In this document: one piece after another, positions 46,096 to 54,852 of the stretch
How positions within the stretch are numbered: the first letter of the stretch is position 1
Layout of the letters: every line of letters begins with the position of its first letter
Origin: Johnsonella ignava ATCC 51276
GTDB taxonomy: Bacteria; Bacillota; Clostridia; Lachnospirales; Lachnospiraceae
Direction: 5' to 3'
Assembly (NCBI RefSeq): GCF_000235445.1
Contig: NZ_JH378835.1
Coordinates: 14,104-78,103, forward strand
DNA: 64,000 nucleotides
Made by a program: the position numbers and the translations under genes
The notes under the pieces: generated by a model
The model's input: only the letters and a program-made list of their open reading frames with translations
Database searches by the model: none
Told to the model about the DNA's origin: nothing

Positions 46096-47028
46096 TCAAA
46101 AATTAATTCTCTCCTCTTCAACCACAAGCGGTCTTTTCATAACCCTCTGGTTAATAGTAAGCACATACTCTCCAATCATTCCTATAAAAAAAATCTGGAC
46201 AGAGCCCAAAAACAGCATGCCTATAAGAATAGGAGCCATTCCGGCAGGGAATCTGTCCCAGTACATAAGTTTAAGTACCAGGTATACAAAAGCGGCAGTC
46301 ATACTTAAAATGCAAGAAATCCCCCCTATAAAGGTCGCAAGCCTAAGTCCGAATTTGGTATATGAAGTGATTGAAAGCATTGCGGCATCATAAAGTCTGT
46401 AAAAATTATTGCTTGTTTTTCCTGCACGCCTTCTGGGCTGCTCATAGGGTATCTCCTTTCGCCTGAAACCGAGCTCCGCAACAATTCCACGTAAAAACGG
46501 CGTAGGATCGTCAAGCCTCCTGAGTACATCAATAAAGCTTCTGTCATAAAGCCCAAAACCTGTAAAATGTTCAATCTGTTCAATATCTGAAAGCTTTTTT
46601 ATAATCTTATAATAAAGACTCCTCATACGGTACATAAGGAAATTTTCACGGCTGGCTTTTTTTATGCCTACCGCAATCTTATATCCCTCCTCCCACGCCT
46701 TTACATACTCAGGCAGCATCTCAACGGGATCCTGAAAATCAGCCGCCATAAGTATAACGGCATCACCGCTGCTTTGAAGCATACCGTAATAGGGGGAATT
46801 GAACTGCCCGAAATTCTTCGCATTAAATATCCCCTTTATGTCCTTATCTTCAGCACATAATTTTCTTATAATATCCCTTGAAGAATCTGATGAGTCATTA
46901 TCAATAAATATAAGTTCATACCTGTAATTTGCAAGCCTGAGTTTAAATATATCTTTTACAGCATATGCAAGCGCCTCTATATTCGCCTCTTCATTATAGC
47001 ATGGTACAACTATGCTTATAGTTTTCAT
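46096..47028 (-). CDS. GT2 glycosyltransferase with two C-terminal membrane helices (GtrB/DPM-like)
   Basis: A 310-residue protein beginning SIVVPCYNEEANI, with FIDNDSSDSSRDII and AADFQDPVEML, the motif set of polyprenyl-phosphate glycosyltransferases such as GtrB and ArnC. Two hydrophobic segments lie at about 230-255 and 265-290. It most likely charges undecaprenyl phosphate with a sugar for transfer on the outside of the membrane, modifying the surface polymer as a side branch. Confidence 0.9.
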   Translation of the reverse strand: MKTISIVVPCYNEEANIEALAYAVKDIFKLRLANYRYELIFIDNDSSDSSRDIIRKLCAEDKDIKGIFNAKNFGQFNSPYYGMLQSSGDAVILMAADFQDPVEMLPEYVKAWEEGYKIAVGIKKASRENFLMYRMRSLYYKIIKKLSDIEQIEHFTGFGLYDRSFIDVLRRLDDPTPFLRGIVAELGFRRKEIPYEQPRRRAGKTSNNFYRLYDAAMLSITSYTKFGLRLATFIGGISCILSMTAAFVYLVLKLMYWDRFPAGMAPILIGMLFLGSVQIFFIGMIGEYVLTINQRVMKRPLVVEEERINF

Positions 47029-47058
47029 AAATTAAAACCTCTTATTAAATTTAAAGAG

Positions 47059-47118
47059 CCGGATTTAAAAGCCTGAATTTAAATCTCCGGCTTTTAAGGC
47101 TCAAATTTAAATCTCCGG
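47059..47118. repeat. tandem intergenic repeat and hairpin
   Basis: The block ATTTAAATCTCCGG occurs twice 28 bases apart (ends at 47090 and 47118), preceded by GCCTGA or GCTCAA. The first block pairs with CCGGATTTAAA at 47059-47069 as a bulged hairpin. It lies between the alcohol dehydrogenase and GtrB-like genes; no clear terminator T-run. Confidence 0.6.
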
Positions 47119-47218
47119 ATTAAAGTATCCCGCAATATCCGATATTAAAATATTTTTCCAATTTTAATTATATCATCACAGACCGGTGCGGCATATAGCC
47201 ACAGCGATTTGATAAAAA

Positions 47219-48280
47219 TCAAAATATTACCTCGGTCTTAATTACATCATCACCTTTAAACCTCATAAGCTCAAGAGCAGTGGCGATATTTTCAAAACCG
47301 CAGAACTTATGCGTAATCATACAACCCGGATTGAAGTCTGCATATTTTACAACTCTCATAAGCCTTTCAAGCCTTATACGGCCTCCCATGCCAAGTTCCA
47401 TATACAGGGTCTTTCCGCCCATGCCTCTGCCTGAAGAAAATTTAGGTACAGGTATAGCCTCATCGCCCGGAAAATGCTTTAAATTTACTATACGTCCTAT
47501 ACCATAACGTACTATATCATAAGCAAGACAAAGCACATCATCACCGCCTCCGCATATTATAACCGCATCGGCTCCTCTGCCTTCAGTCAGTCTCAATACC
47601 TCGGTTTTTATGTCCTTTTCTTTATAATTGATAATGTCATTTACGCCGTATTTAAATGCAAGCGGTACTGATACCTTTCTTGTACCTGCCGCAATTATCC
47701 TGCCTGCACCGTGCAGTCTTGCACCTGCCGCCGCCATAAGACCGACAGCACCTATTCCTATAATAACCACCGTGTCTCCAAAACGGATATCGGCAGCCTC
47801 TATGCCGCCAAACCCGGTAGTAACCATATCAACGCACATTAATGCATCATCTGTCGACACATTTTCAGGAATTTTTGCCAGAGAAGCATCGGCATCATCT
47901 ACAGCAAAATACTCCGCAAACACCCCGGGTATACTTCTGCCCAGAGCATTTGATGAAAATGCCCTGCCTGCATGCAAAAAATTCCCCTCCTGAATCTCAG
48001 GCGAATGCCAATCAGGTGTCATTGCAGGAACTGCCACTAAATCTCCGGGCTTAAAATCCCTTACTCCACTTCCTGTCTTATAAACTTCCGCCACCGCCTC
48101 ATGTCCCAATATAAGCCGGTCAGGCTTCCTGCTTCCGCTTCCATAAACCGTATTTACATCGGAAGTACATACAGACACTGCCACCGGCTTTAAAATCGCA
48201 CTGTAACTATCTTTAAGCACCGGTTCAGGCATATCCTCAAACACCGCTCTCCCCGGACTTTCAAGAATAAATGCTTTCAA
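47219..48280 (-). CDS. zinc-dependent secondary alcohol dehydrogenase family protein
   Basis: A 353-residue medium-chain dehydrogenase closely resembling NADP-dependent secondary alcohol dehydrogenases of Thermoanaerobacter and Clostridium. Catalytic zinc ligands fit Cys in VSVCTSDVNTVYG, His in LGHEAVAEV and Asp in CVDMVTTGFGG. The nucleotide-binding GIGAVG lies near residue 175 and the AAGTRK turn after it fits NADP. Inside a polysaccharide operon it may reduce a keto-sugar side chain rather than a free alcohol (inference). Normal length, no gaps. Confidence 0.88.
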   Translation of the reverse strand: MKAFILESPGRAVFEDMPEPVLKDSYSAILKPVAVSVCTSDVNTVYGSGSRKPDRLILGHEAVAEVYKTGSGVRDFKPGDLVAVPAMTPDWHSPEIQEGNFLHAGRAFSSNALGRSIPGVFAEYFAVDDADASLAKIPENVSTDDALMCVDMVTTGFGGIEAADIRFGDTVVIIGIGAVGLMAAAGARLHGAGRIIAAGTRKVSVPLAFKYGVNDIINYKEKDIKTEVLRLTEGRGADAVIICGGGDDVLCLAYDIVRYGIGRIVNLKHFPGDEAIPVPKFSSGRGMGGKTLYMELGMGGRIRLERLMRVVKYADFNPGCMITHKFCGFENIATALELMRFKGDDVIKTEVIF

Positions 48281-48301
48281 TTATATTTACCTCTCAATTT
48301 T

Positions 48302-49678
48302 TTAAGTCAGTTTATTTAAATCATCCTTAAGTGTATAGATCTCCGTACCCGGTCTAAAATCCCTTTTTATAATATTTTCTATCTCACTGCTGTAACCGGG
48401 TGCAACTATTATAATAATATCTGCCGGATCTTCAAGGGCAGCCTGAGGTGATATAATAGGTATATGTGAGGCAGGGGCATACTTTCCCTGCTTAAATTTT
48501 GCGGAATCTATTATATATTTTATAATCTTCCCATCACCTGTATTACACTTTTTATACCCGTCATCGCTACTTATACCATCCGCTTTGTTTTTTAAAAGCA
48601 TTGTGGCACACAGTGTAAAACCCTGATGACCCGCTCCCCATATCGCCACGCTCTTATTTTGAACCTCCGCCCTTTTAAAAAGACTGTCAAAAGTTTTCTC
48701 TATCTCATCTTTTTGTTTCAAAACAGGTCTAAAATCCGGGGCTTTTCTTTTTTTAACTATCACTTCTATGGTATCAAAGTTTACTATACAGCTTGAAAGC
48801 ACCTCAAAACCCGCATTGTTCAATAATGTTGTTAAGCTGTTTACCGTATAATAAGCTATATGATCCGGTATTATCTCGTAATATCCCTTATTGTTAATTA
48901 TATACTCAAGATCAGGTACTGTAATAAGCCCGAAACCGTCATCGGATATATTTGAATAAATCGCCCTTAAATAGCCAAGCGGATCCGGTTGATGCTCAAG
49001 AAAATTAAATGAACAGAATGCATCAAAGGGCGCATGTTTAAATACTGTATACTCATTTTCAGGAAAATTTGTTTCAACATCAAGTCCTTTATCTCTTGCT
49101 TTTTGTGCCAGCTCTTCATTATGTTCGATGCCGTAAGCCTGAACCTTAAAGTCCTTAAAAAGTTCAAGAAATTCACCGGCACCGCAGCCCGCTTCAATTA
49201 TTTTCTTGTTTTTTAAGTTTCCGATCTCTATAAATTTTTCATACTGTTTTTTTCTTAGCTCATACATTGTGCTTGAGCCCCCGCCTGCCCTTATCACGTC
49301 CCTGTAATAATACACCGGCTCTTCACCAAGCTGTACAAGCCCGCAGCCTGTACAGAACATAATTGTAATATCGGCGGGATTATCATTTTTAAGGTCTTTA
49401 AAATCAGGTATATCCTGGGCTGTGGCAGGCATGTTTTCAATTGAAAAGAGCTTTTTTAATCTTCCACTGCAGGCTATACAACTTTTAACATTTTGTAAAA
49501 CAGGCAATGAGCCTGTTTTAAATACCTTGCCTTGCGTTTTTGAATTATCTGATCTGCATTTCTTTGCATGAACTTTTTCAGTATCCGATTTGCACTTTCC
49601 GGATGATGTTTCTGTTGTATATTTTTTTAAATCTTTTTTTAAATCTTTTTTCAAATCATCTTTAAAATCTTTTTTCAA
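48302..49678 (-). CDS. C-methyltransferase-like SAM enzyme of sugar biosynthesis type
   Basis: A 458-residue protein with an N-terminal zinc-binding domain (CIACSGRL and CTGCGLVQLG), a class I SAM domain (EAGCGAGEFLELF near residue 165), and a C-terminal domain with VAIWGAGHQGFTL. This three-part build is that of sugar C-methyltransferases such as NovU/TylCIII. The first 20 residues are a Lys/Asp low-complexity repeat (KKDLKKDLKK). The likely role is C-methylation of an NDP-keto-sugar for the surface polymer (inference). Confidence 0.83.
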   Translation of the reverse strand: MKKDFKDDLKKDLKKDLKKYTTETSSGKCKSDTEKVHAKKCRSDNSKTQGKVFKTGSLPVLQNVKSCIACSGRLKKLFSIENMPATAQDIPDFKDLKNDNPADITIMFCTGCGLVQLGEEPVYYYRDVIRAGGGSSTMYELRKKQYEKFIEIGNLKNKKIIEAGCGAGEFLELFKDFKVQAYGIEHNEELAQKARDKGLDVETNFPENEYTVFKHAPFDAFCSFNFLEHQPDPLGYLRAIYSNISDDGFGLITVPDLEYIINNKGYYEIIPDHIAYYTVNSLTTLLNNAGFEVLSSCIVNFDTIEVIVKKRKAPDFRPVLKQKDEIEKTFDSLFKRAEVQNKSVAIWGAGHQGFTLCATMLLKNKADGISSDDGYKKCNTGDGKIIKYIIDSAKFKQGKYAPASHIPIISPQAALEDPADIIIIVAPGYSSEIENIIKRDFRPGTEIYTLKDDLNKLT

Positions 49679-49755
49679 ATTTTTCTAAATCCTTTTTAAA
49701 GTTCTATTCACAATAATTTTAATATCTCTATTTTAATGAAACTATTATTTAAACA

Positions 49756-50718
49756 TCATCTCTCTGAAAGCATTGCATCTCTGATTAATTGTATCCCTTT
49801 ATTAAAATCCACACCGGCTTTAAAGCCTGTAAGTCTTTTAAGCTTTTCTATCGAGGGATTAAGATACGGTATCCCCTCTTTCCTGTCGTTTTTACCTGTA
49901 AATAAAACCTTACCCTTTTTTCCAAGAACATTCTCTATATCAAGTACAAAATCCTTAAGCACCCTTGTAGTATCACTTGCTATATTTACAACATGAGCCT
50001 CCTCATGTCTTCCGGACATAAACTTGCACTGTGCAAGATCGGCTATCGCAGAGGCACAGTCGGTTACATACAGATAGTTCCACAGCTGCGTACATTTTCC
50101 GAATATAACTTCCTTATCTTCAAGAAGATTTCTTATACATGTGCTTACAAGTGAATTTCGGTGATCTCCTGTGCCGTATATACTAAAAAGCCTTAAATGT
50201 ATGTATTCCATATCCATATCCTCACACAATACACAGGCATTTTGAAGTACTCGCAGCTTTGCCTTGCCGTACTCTGAAACCGGACTGCATGAAAGATTTT
50301 CATCATATATATAACTCCTGTCAAAGCCTTTCTTTCCTATCCTGTCAAGAGTAACACCGTACTCCGCCTGTGAACCGGCAAATATAAATCTTTTACAGCC
50401 AGTAACCTGAGCAAGACTTATCAGATTTAAAGTATTTTTTATATTCAGTCTCTGGATTTTTTCATTCATCCTGTCGTCAGCACCTTCACCTGCCCATGCA
50501 AGATGTATAAATATATCCATCCTGGGAAATTTATTGAACGACATTTCTTCTATGGAATTCATGTCATGCCTTATGACATGGATATTTCTGAAATCACATT
50601 TGCTTTCATTTCCGGAACCCGGACGTACAAGAGCGTATACTTCATGATTCCTTTTTACAAGCTCTACAGCCAGATATCTCCCTATAAAGCTTGTTGCACC
50701 TGTAAGAAATATTTTCAT
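49756..50718 (-). CDS. NAD-dependent epimerase/dehydratase (extended SDR)
   Basis: A 320-residue SDR with the Rossmann motif LTGATSFIGRYLA at the N-terminus, FAGSQAEYG near residue 115 and catalytic YGKAK near 150, and a SIYGTGD motif. Members epimerise, reduce or dehydrate nucleotide sugars. Second gene of the polysaccharide operon, after the TPP enzyme, 56 bases away. The exact substrate cannot be told. Confidence 0.88.
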   Translation of the reverse strand: MKIFLTGATSFIGRYLAVELVKRNHEVYALVRPGSGNESKCDFRNIHVIRHDMNSIEEMSFNKFPRMDIFIHLAWAGEGADDRMNEKIQRLNIKNTLNLISLAQVTGCKRFIFAGSQAEYGVTLDRIGKKGFDRSYIYDENLSCSPVSEYGKAKLRVLQNACVLCEDMDMEYIHLRLFSIYGTGDHRNSLVSTCIRNLLEDKEVIFGKCTQLWNYLYVTDCASAIADLAQCKFMSGRHEEAHVVNIASDTTRVLKDFVLDIENVLGKKGKVLFTGKNDRKEGIPYLNPSIEKLKRLTGFKAGVDFNKGIQLIRDAMLSER

Positions 50719-50774
50719 ATCTTAAAGTTCTTTCTCTTAAAATTCTTTTTCTTAAAATTCAACATAAATTATAA

Positions 50775-52733
50775 CTATATTTCACGTGGTATTATCATAT
50801 TTTCATCCATTTCCTCATCAGAAAGAAACGGTGTAAGATCCTCAAGAGGAGGACTTACTATACTGCCGTCAGGAAGTCTTTTTGCCGAAGACTTAGGCTC
50901 AAATTCCCTGTCTTTAGTTACAAATGCCTCACATATCACGGGACCTTCCGTTTTAAATGCCGCATCAACCGCAGCCTTAAGCTGTGAATTATGTTCCGCC
51001 TTTATATAAGGATAGCCATAGGTCCATGCAAGTTTTTCCATACTCGGAAAACTTAAGTCTCCGCTTTCAGGACCTATACCTACCATAGGTCTTTGTGAAA
51101 AAAACTTTCTTTGGGTCTGGCGTATACTGTGATAACCTTCATTGTTTATAAGGAAGATTTTTATATTCATTCTGTGATGTATTATAGTCTGAAGTTCCTG
51201 TAAATTCATCTGTATACTTCCGTCTCCGGTTATAAGCACAAGTTCTTTTTCATAGTGTTCATCACCTGATTCCGTGCTTTTTTCAATGACTGCCGTATAT
51301 GCACCTATTGCAGCAGGAAGGTCATATCCCATTGAGGCAAATGCCGAATTTGATATAAACCTCTGCCCTCTCTTAATTATATATGAATGTCCTCCTACCA
51401 CACATGCGGAACCGTTTCCTACAACAATAATCTGTTTTTCTTTTGCTCTTAGCCCTATCTCATGTATAAATGCGTATACATCAGCCTGTTTGCTGTCATC
51501 ATCCTTTAAAAACTCTTTTCTGCAAACAGGATATTTCTTTTTCCAGTACATACATGTATCCACCCAGTTCATACCTTTTATACCCGGACCGCCTCCTGAC
51601 CATATAGGCGTCTTTTCAGCTTTAAGCACCCTGAGCATCGCAGAAAAAAGCTCTTTGCAATCTGCATGCACAGGCATTGATACATGCAGTGTAGGCTTTT
51701 TAAGTTCATTCTCATCTATATCATTTACTATGGTATATGCCTGTCTTGCCCAGCCTTTACAGTTAAATCCCACCTGCCTTATACCAAGCCTTGAACCTGC
51801 TGAAAATACAAGATCCGAATTTTGTACTGCAAAATTTCCGGGTCTGTCCCCAAAATTTCCGGGTCGTCCTACATAAAGCGGATGGTCATCCCATATACAA
51901 TCCTCACTATTCCAACCGGTTACCACAGGTATACCCAGCTTTTGTACAACTTCTATAAACTCCTTATGTGCATTTCCTATCCGTATACCGTTTCCGGCGT
52001 TAAACACAGGTCTTTTTGCCTGCTTTATCTTTTGTATTATCTCCGAGGCGATTTCATCACTCACCCTGCCGGGAAGCTTTTGCCGCTTTTCACCACATCC
52101 TCTTTTATCCTCAGCTGCAATATATTTACTTGTTTTGCAGCCCCAACCGTCTCCCCCGGATTCATAATCTTTGATGTCAAAACCTTCCAGTTCAGTGCTT
52201 TCTATATACGCTCCCTGTACATCAAGAGGTATATCCAGCCATGCAGGTCCCGGTCGTCCTGAATACGCCAGATAGACAGCCTTTTCAAGACAATACCTTA
52301 TCCTCATGGGATCCGTTACCATTTCAGAATATTTTGTTACACATGAAACCATTTTGCATATATCAAACTCCTGATCTCCCATAGCCCTTATATCAACTCC
52401 TGATGACCTTGCAGTCCAATCATACCTGACCTGACCTGATATTATAAGCATGGGTATGGAATCAAGCCAGCCACCTGCAACTCCTGTTATTGCATTAGTG
52501 CCTCCCGGACCCGTAGTAACACATACAAGAGCAATTTTATTGTGTATCCTGGCATAAGCCTCAGCTGCTATGGCACATGCCTGCTCATGATGATTGTAAA
52601 CCGTAACCAGCCCCTCCTGATGCCCAAGGGAATCATTAAGATGCATTGCACCTCCTCCGGTTACTGAAAATGAATTTTTAATCCCTAAATCAACTACTTT
52701 TTTAGCAATATAGTCACTTAGTTTAATCTTCAT
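50775..52733 (-). CDS. thiamine-diphosphate-dependent enzyme (acetolactate synthase-like)
   Basis: A 652-residue enzyme with an N-terminal pyrimidine-binding domain (catalytic Glu in NHHEQACAIAAEAYAR near residue 50), a central domain and a C-terminal diphosphate-binding domain (GDGSIQMNLQELQT near residue 500, ending NNEGYHSI). It is larger than acetolactate synthase (about 560) because of inserts near 190-230 and 390-410. TPP enzymes inside polysaccharide operons, such as YerE, add a two-carbon unit from pyruvate to a keto-sugar; with the C-methyltransferase and dehydrogenase that role is plausible here. Housekeeping acetolactate synthase is less likely (no ilv genes). Confidence 0.85.
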   Translation of the reverse strand: MKIKLSDYIAKKVVDLGIKNSFSVTGGGAMHLNDSLGHQEGLVTVYNHHEQACAIAAEAYARIHNKIALVCVTTGPGGTNAITGVAGGWLDSIPMLIISGQVRYDWTARSSGVDIRAMGDQEFDICKMVSCVTKYSEMVTDPMRIRYCLEKAVYLAYSGRPGPAWLDIPLDVQGAYIESTELEGFDIKDYESGGDGWGCKTSKYIAAEDKRGCGEKRQKLPGRVSDEIASEIIQKIKQAKRPVFNAGNGIRIGNAHKEFIEVVQKLGIPVVTGWNSEDCIWDDHPLYVGRPGNFGDRPGNFAVQNSDLVFSAGSRLGIRQVGFNCKGWARQAYTIVNDIDENELKKPTLHVSMPVHADCKELFSAMLRVLKAEKTPIWSGGGPGIKGMNWVDTCMYWKKKYPVCRKEFLKDDDSKQADVYAFIHEIGLRAKEKQIIVVGNGSACVVGGHSYIIKRGQRFISNSAFASMGYDLPAAIGAYTAVIEKSTESGDEHYEKELVLITGDGSIQMNLQELQTIIHHRMNIKIFLINNEGYHSIRQTQRKFFSQRPMVGIGPESGDLSFPSMEKLAWTYGYPYIKAEHNSQLKAAVDAAFKTEGPVICEAFVTKDREFEPKSSAKRLPDGSIVSPPLEDLTPFLSDEEMDENMIIPREI

Positions 52734-52913
52734 ATCTGGTTTATTAAAATCTCCTCGCCTTTAATCTGTAAAACCTGCATAAATATAAGCATGTCTTTTC
52801 CCAGAGTATACCACATTTTATAAAAAGGCTCAAATGAAAAAAAGTTTACAGGTTACAGCTTTCTTACAATGTTCTTACTATCACAATTTTACTCTTTTAT
52901 TATTTTAAATATC

Positions 52914-52922
52914 TGGTATAAT
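52914..52922 (+). promoter_or_regulatory. extended -10 promoter of the 53007 gene
   Basis: TGGTATAAT matches the extended -10 consensus. No clear -35. The start codon lies about 85 bases downstream. Confidence 0.6.
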
Positions 52923-53006
52923 CAATTCATGAGTTGATGATGAATGAGATATTGCTCATAGGATTTCATTAACCTGATAATAATTTTAAAAAAGGAGGTA
53001 TCGTAT

Positions 53007-53357
53007 ATGGGAGTAAAAAAGATTTTATATTCTTTAGTTCTTTCTTCAACAATTTCCATAATGTCTTTAACACCCGCCTTTGCTTCAGTCAAAGCAGTTA
53101 ATGCAGATTCATACAATTGGACAAAGACTACCTCCAATGTATGGCATTGTGTTAATGAAAAGGGTGAAAACGTAAGCGGTTGGGTTATTCATGATGACAG
53201 TACTTATTATCTTGATAAAGACGGTCTTATGAAAACCGGCTGGATTAAGTATAAAAATTCATGGTATTGCCTTGATGAAGAAGGAAAACTTAAAACGGAA
53301 CAGTGGATTGACAATTATTATGTCAATGATGAAGGAAAGATGACAAAGATACGCTGA
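53007..53357 (+). CDS. small secreted wall-binding-repeat protein
   Basis: A 116-residue protein with a signal peptide (hydrophobic residues 8-22, cleavage near AFA-S at about 27) and three or four short aromatic repeats of the choline-binding/CW_binding_1 type (GWVIHDDSTYYLDKDG, GWIKYKNSWYCLDEEG). It has no other domain, so it would coat the wall by binding teichoic-acid choline or a similar group. GGAGG lies 8 bases before the start. Its terminator is shared with the convergent 53467-54711 gene. Confidence 0.85.
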   Translation: MGVKKILYSLVLSSTISIMSLTPAFASVKAVNADSYNWTKTTSNVWHCVNEKGENVSGWVIHDDSTYYLDKDGLMKTGWIKYKNSWYCLDEEGKLKTEQWIDNYYVNDEGKMTKIR

Positions 53358-53410
53358 TATAACGTTATATTTGAAACATTAAAACTTTAACAATCTGTAA
53401 AAGCCCCCAA

Positions 53411-53443
53411 AAAACCCCTGCGGAAATAGTCCGCAGGGGTTTT
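53411..53443. terminator. bidirectional terminator
   Basis: AAAACCCCTGCGGA pairs perfectly with TCCGCAGGGGTTTT (53411-53424 and 53430-53443) around a 5-base loop. T-tracts occur on both strands. It serves the convergent genes on either side. Confidence 0.9.
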
Positions 53444-53466
53444 AAATTTTATCCAAATATATACTT

Positions 53467-54711
53467 CTATCTGCTTTTATTTTTTATCCACACTCCATCG
53501 GCATCAAGGTAAAATGTATCAACTCTTGTATTATATGCCATCTGCCCTGTATCGGGGTAAAAATAATACCATTTATTTCCTATCTCAAGCCAGCCCTGTG
53601 CCATAGCACCGTCTGCGTTCATATAGTAGGTCTTGTTTTCCGGAGCTTTAATCCACGCCTTCATAACAAGCTGACCTTCTTTTTCTTTTTCATCAGTACT
53701 TAAATAGTACCATCTGCCCTCATCATAAAACCAGCCGGTCCTCATATCGCCCTCAGGATTCATATAATAGGTCTTTGCATTATATTTTTGCCAGCCTGTA
53801 AGCATAATACCTGTTGCATTAAACAGATACCACTTTCCGTTTATATATTCCCAACCGTTTGTTTTAAGATTGCCGTTCGGAAATTTATAGTACCAATAAA
53901 CATCTTCTTTTATCCAGCCTACTTTTCCGTCATTTTGTGCCGTAGCGGCATTTGCTTTTCCGCTTCCGTCAGAGATATGGTTTTTATCTATATAGTATTC
54001 ATCCGACATAACCCATTCGGATTTTTTTCCTACTTCTTTTTGCTCCTGAGTATGCGGTACCGTCCTTACCCTGTACTTATAAGTTCCTTCAGCCGTCATA
54101 TATGGATAAAAATTAAAACTTTCCCCCTGATGATCCTCAACTGAAAAAACCGGGGATTCTCCTCTATAAAGTGTAATGTCATAGTAGCCTGAACTGTCTT
54201 CCGGATTTTTCCATCTTCCTCTTCCTATGGCGTTTTGCCCGTCAACAAGCTCAACTTCCTTAGGAGGCTCATAAGTACCCTTTACAGGTCTTAACTCCAC
54301 TACAATCTCAAGATTACTGCCCTTTTTTTCAACCGATATCACATCGGCACCTGTAACTTTTACATTATCCTTTGAGTAATTGCCTCTGAACTGGTATCCG
54401 TTTGAACCTCCGGACGGACTTGCAGATACTTTAATTCTCAGTTTGTCTCCTATGCCTGTTTTATTTTTACCCGAATTTGTTTTTTCAATAACTCCAAGTG
54501 AGTACTGTTTTGATTTGACATAGACATTTATATCGCCTCCTTTAGGTGATGATGTGTCCACTGCCAGATTTTCAAGGAACAGTCCTGCCTCAAGCTCATG
54601 ATGTACTTTAAAATTCACTTCGGTAATTGTCTTTATATTCGCATAAGCCTTTGATGCAAACAGGCATGATATAACAAAGCTTATGCCGAAAATCGCTTTA
54701 ATATGCTTCAT
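53467..54711 (-). CDS. secreted wall-binding-repeat protein
   Basis: A 414-residue protein: signal peptide (residues 1-22, ending AYA-N), a region of about 230 residues rich in beta strands that I do not recognise, then five or so wall-binding repeats (for example GWKYI-like GWEYINGKWYLFN, GWQKYNAKTYYMNPEG, GWLEIGNKWYYFYPDTG). Start 54711 has AAGGAGG 7 bases upstream; the longer frame to 54768 adds a non-signal stretch. A promoter with TTTACT and TATACT separated by 17 bases lies at 54748-54776. Expected on the cell surface. Confidence 0.87.
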   Translation of the reverse strand: MKHIKAIFGISFVISCLFASKAYANIKTITEVNFKVHHELEAGLFLENLAVDTSSPKGGDINVYVKSKQYSLGVIEKTNSGKNKTGIGDKLRIKVSASPSGGSNGYQFRGNYSKDNVKVTGADVISVEKKGSNLEIVVELRPVKGTYEPPKEVELVDGQNAIGRGRWKNPEDSSGYYDITLYRGESPVFSVEDHQGESFNFYPYMTAEGTYKYRVRTVPHTQEQKEVGKKSEWVMSDEYYIDKNHISDGSGKANAATAQNDGKVGWIKEDVYWYYKFPNGNLKTNGWEYINGKWYLFNATGIMLTGWQKYNAKTYYMNPEGDMRTGWFYDEGRWYYLSTDEKEKEGQLVMKAWIKAPENKTYYMNADGAMAQGWLEIGNKWYYFYPDTGQMAYNTRVDTFYLDADGVWIKNKSR

Positions 54712-54747
54712 ATTATCCTCCTTTTTAAGAACCTTTATATATTTATT

Positions 54748-54776
54748 AGTATACTTTGAAAAAGCCAAATAGTAAA
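54748..54776 (-). promoter_or_regulatory. promoter of the 53467-54711 gene
   Basis: On the minus strand TTTACT (54771-54776), a 17-base spacer and TATACT (54748-54753) form a good sigma-A promoter about 37 bases before the start codon. Confidence 0.72.
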
Positions 54777-54803
54777 CTTACAAGTTCTTTACAAAAAACA
54801 CCG

Positions 54804-54851
54804 ATAAGGAAATAATTATTTAATCAGATTATTTAATTATCATTTCCTTAT
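54804..54851 (-). terminator. terminator of queA
   Basis: ATAAGGAAAT (54804-54813) pairs with ATTTCCTTAT (54842-54851), with an AT-rich inner stem. On the minus strand GTTTTTTG follows closely. It lies directly after the queA stop. Confidence 0.75.
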
Positions 54852-54852
54852 A

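Noticed and set aside
52922..53137. 71-residue minus-strand frame over the 53007 gene start
   Set aside because: It overlaps the promoter and signal-peptide region of a well supported plus-strand gene and has no ribosome-binding site or recognisable domain.
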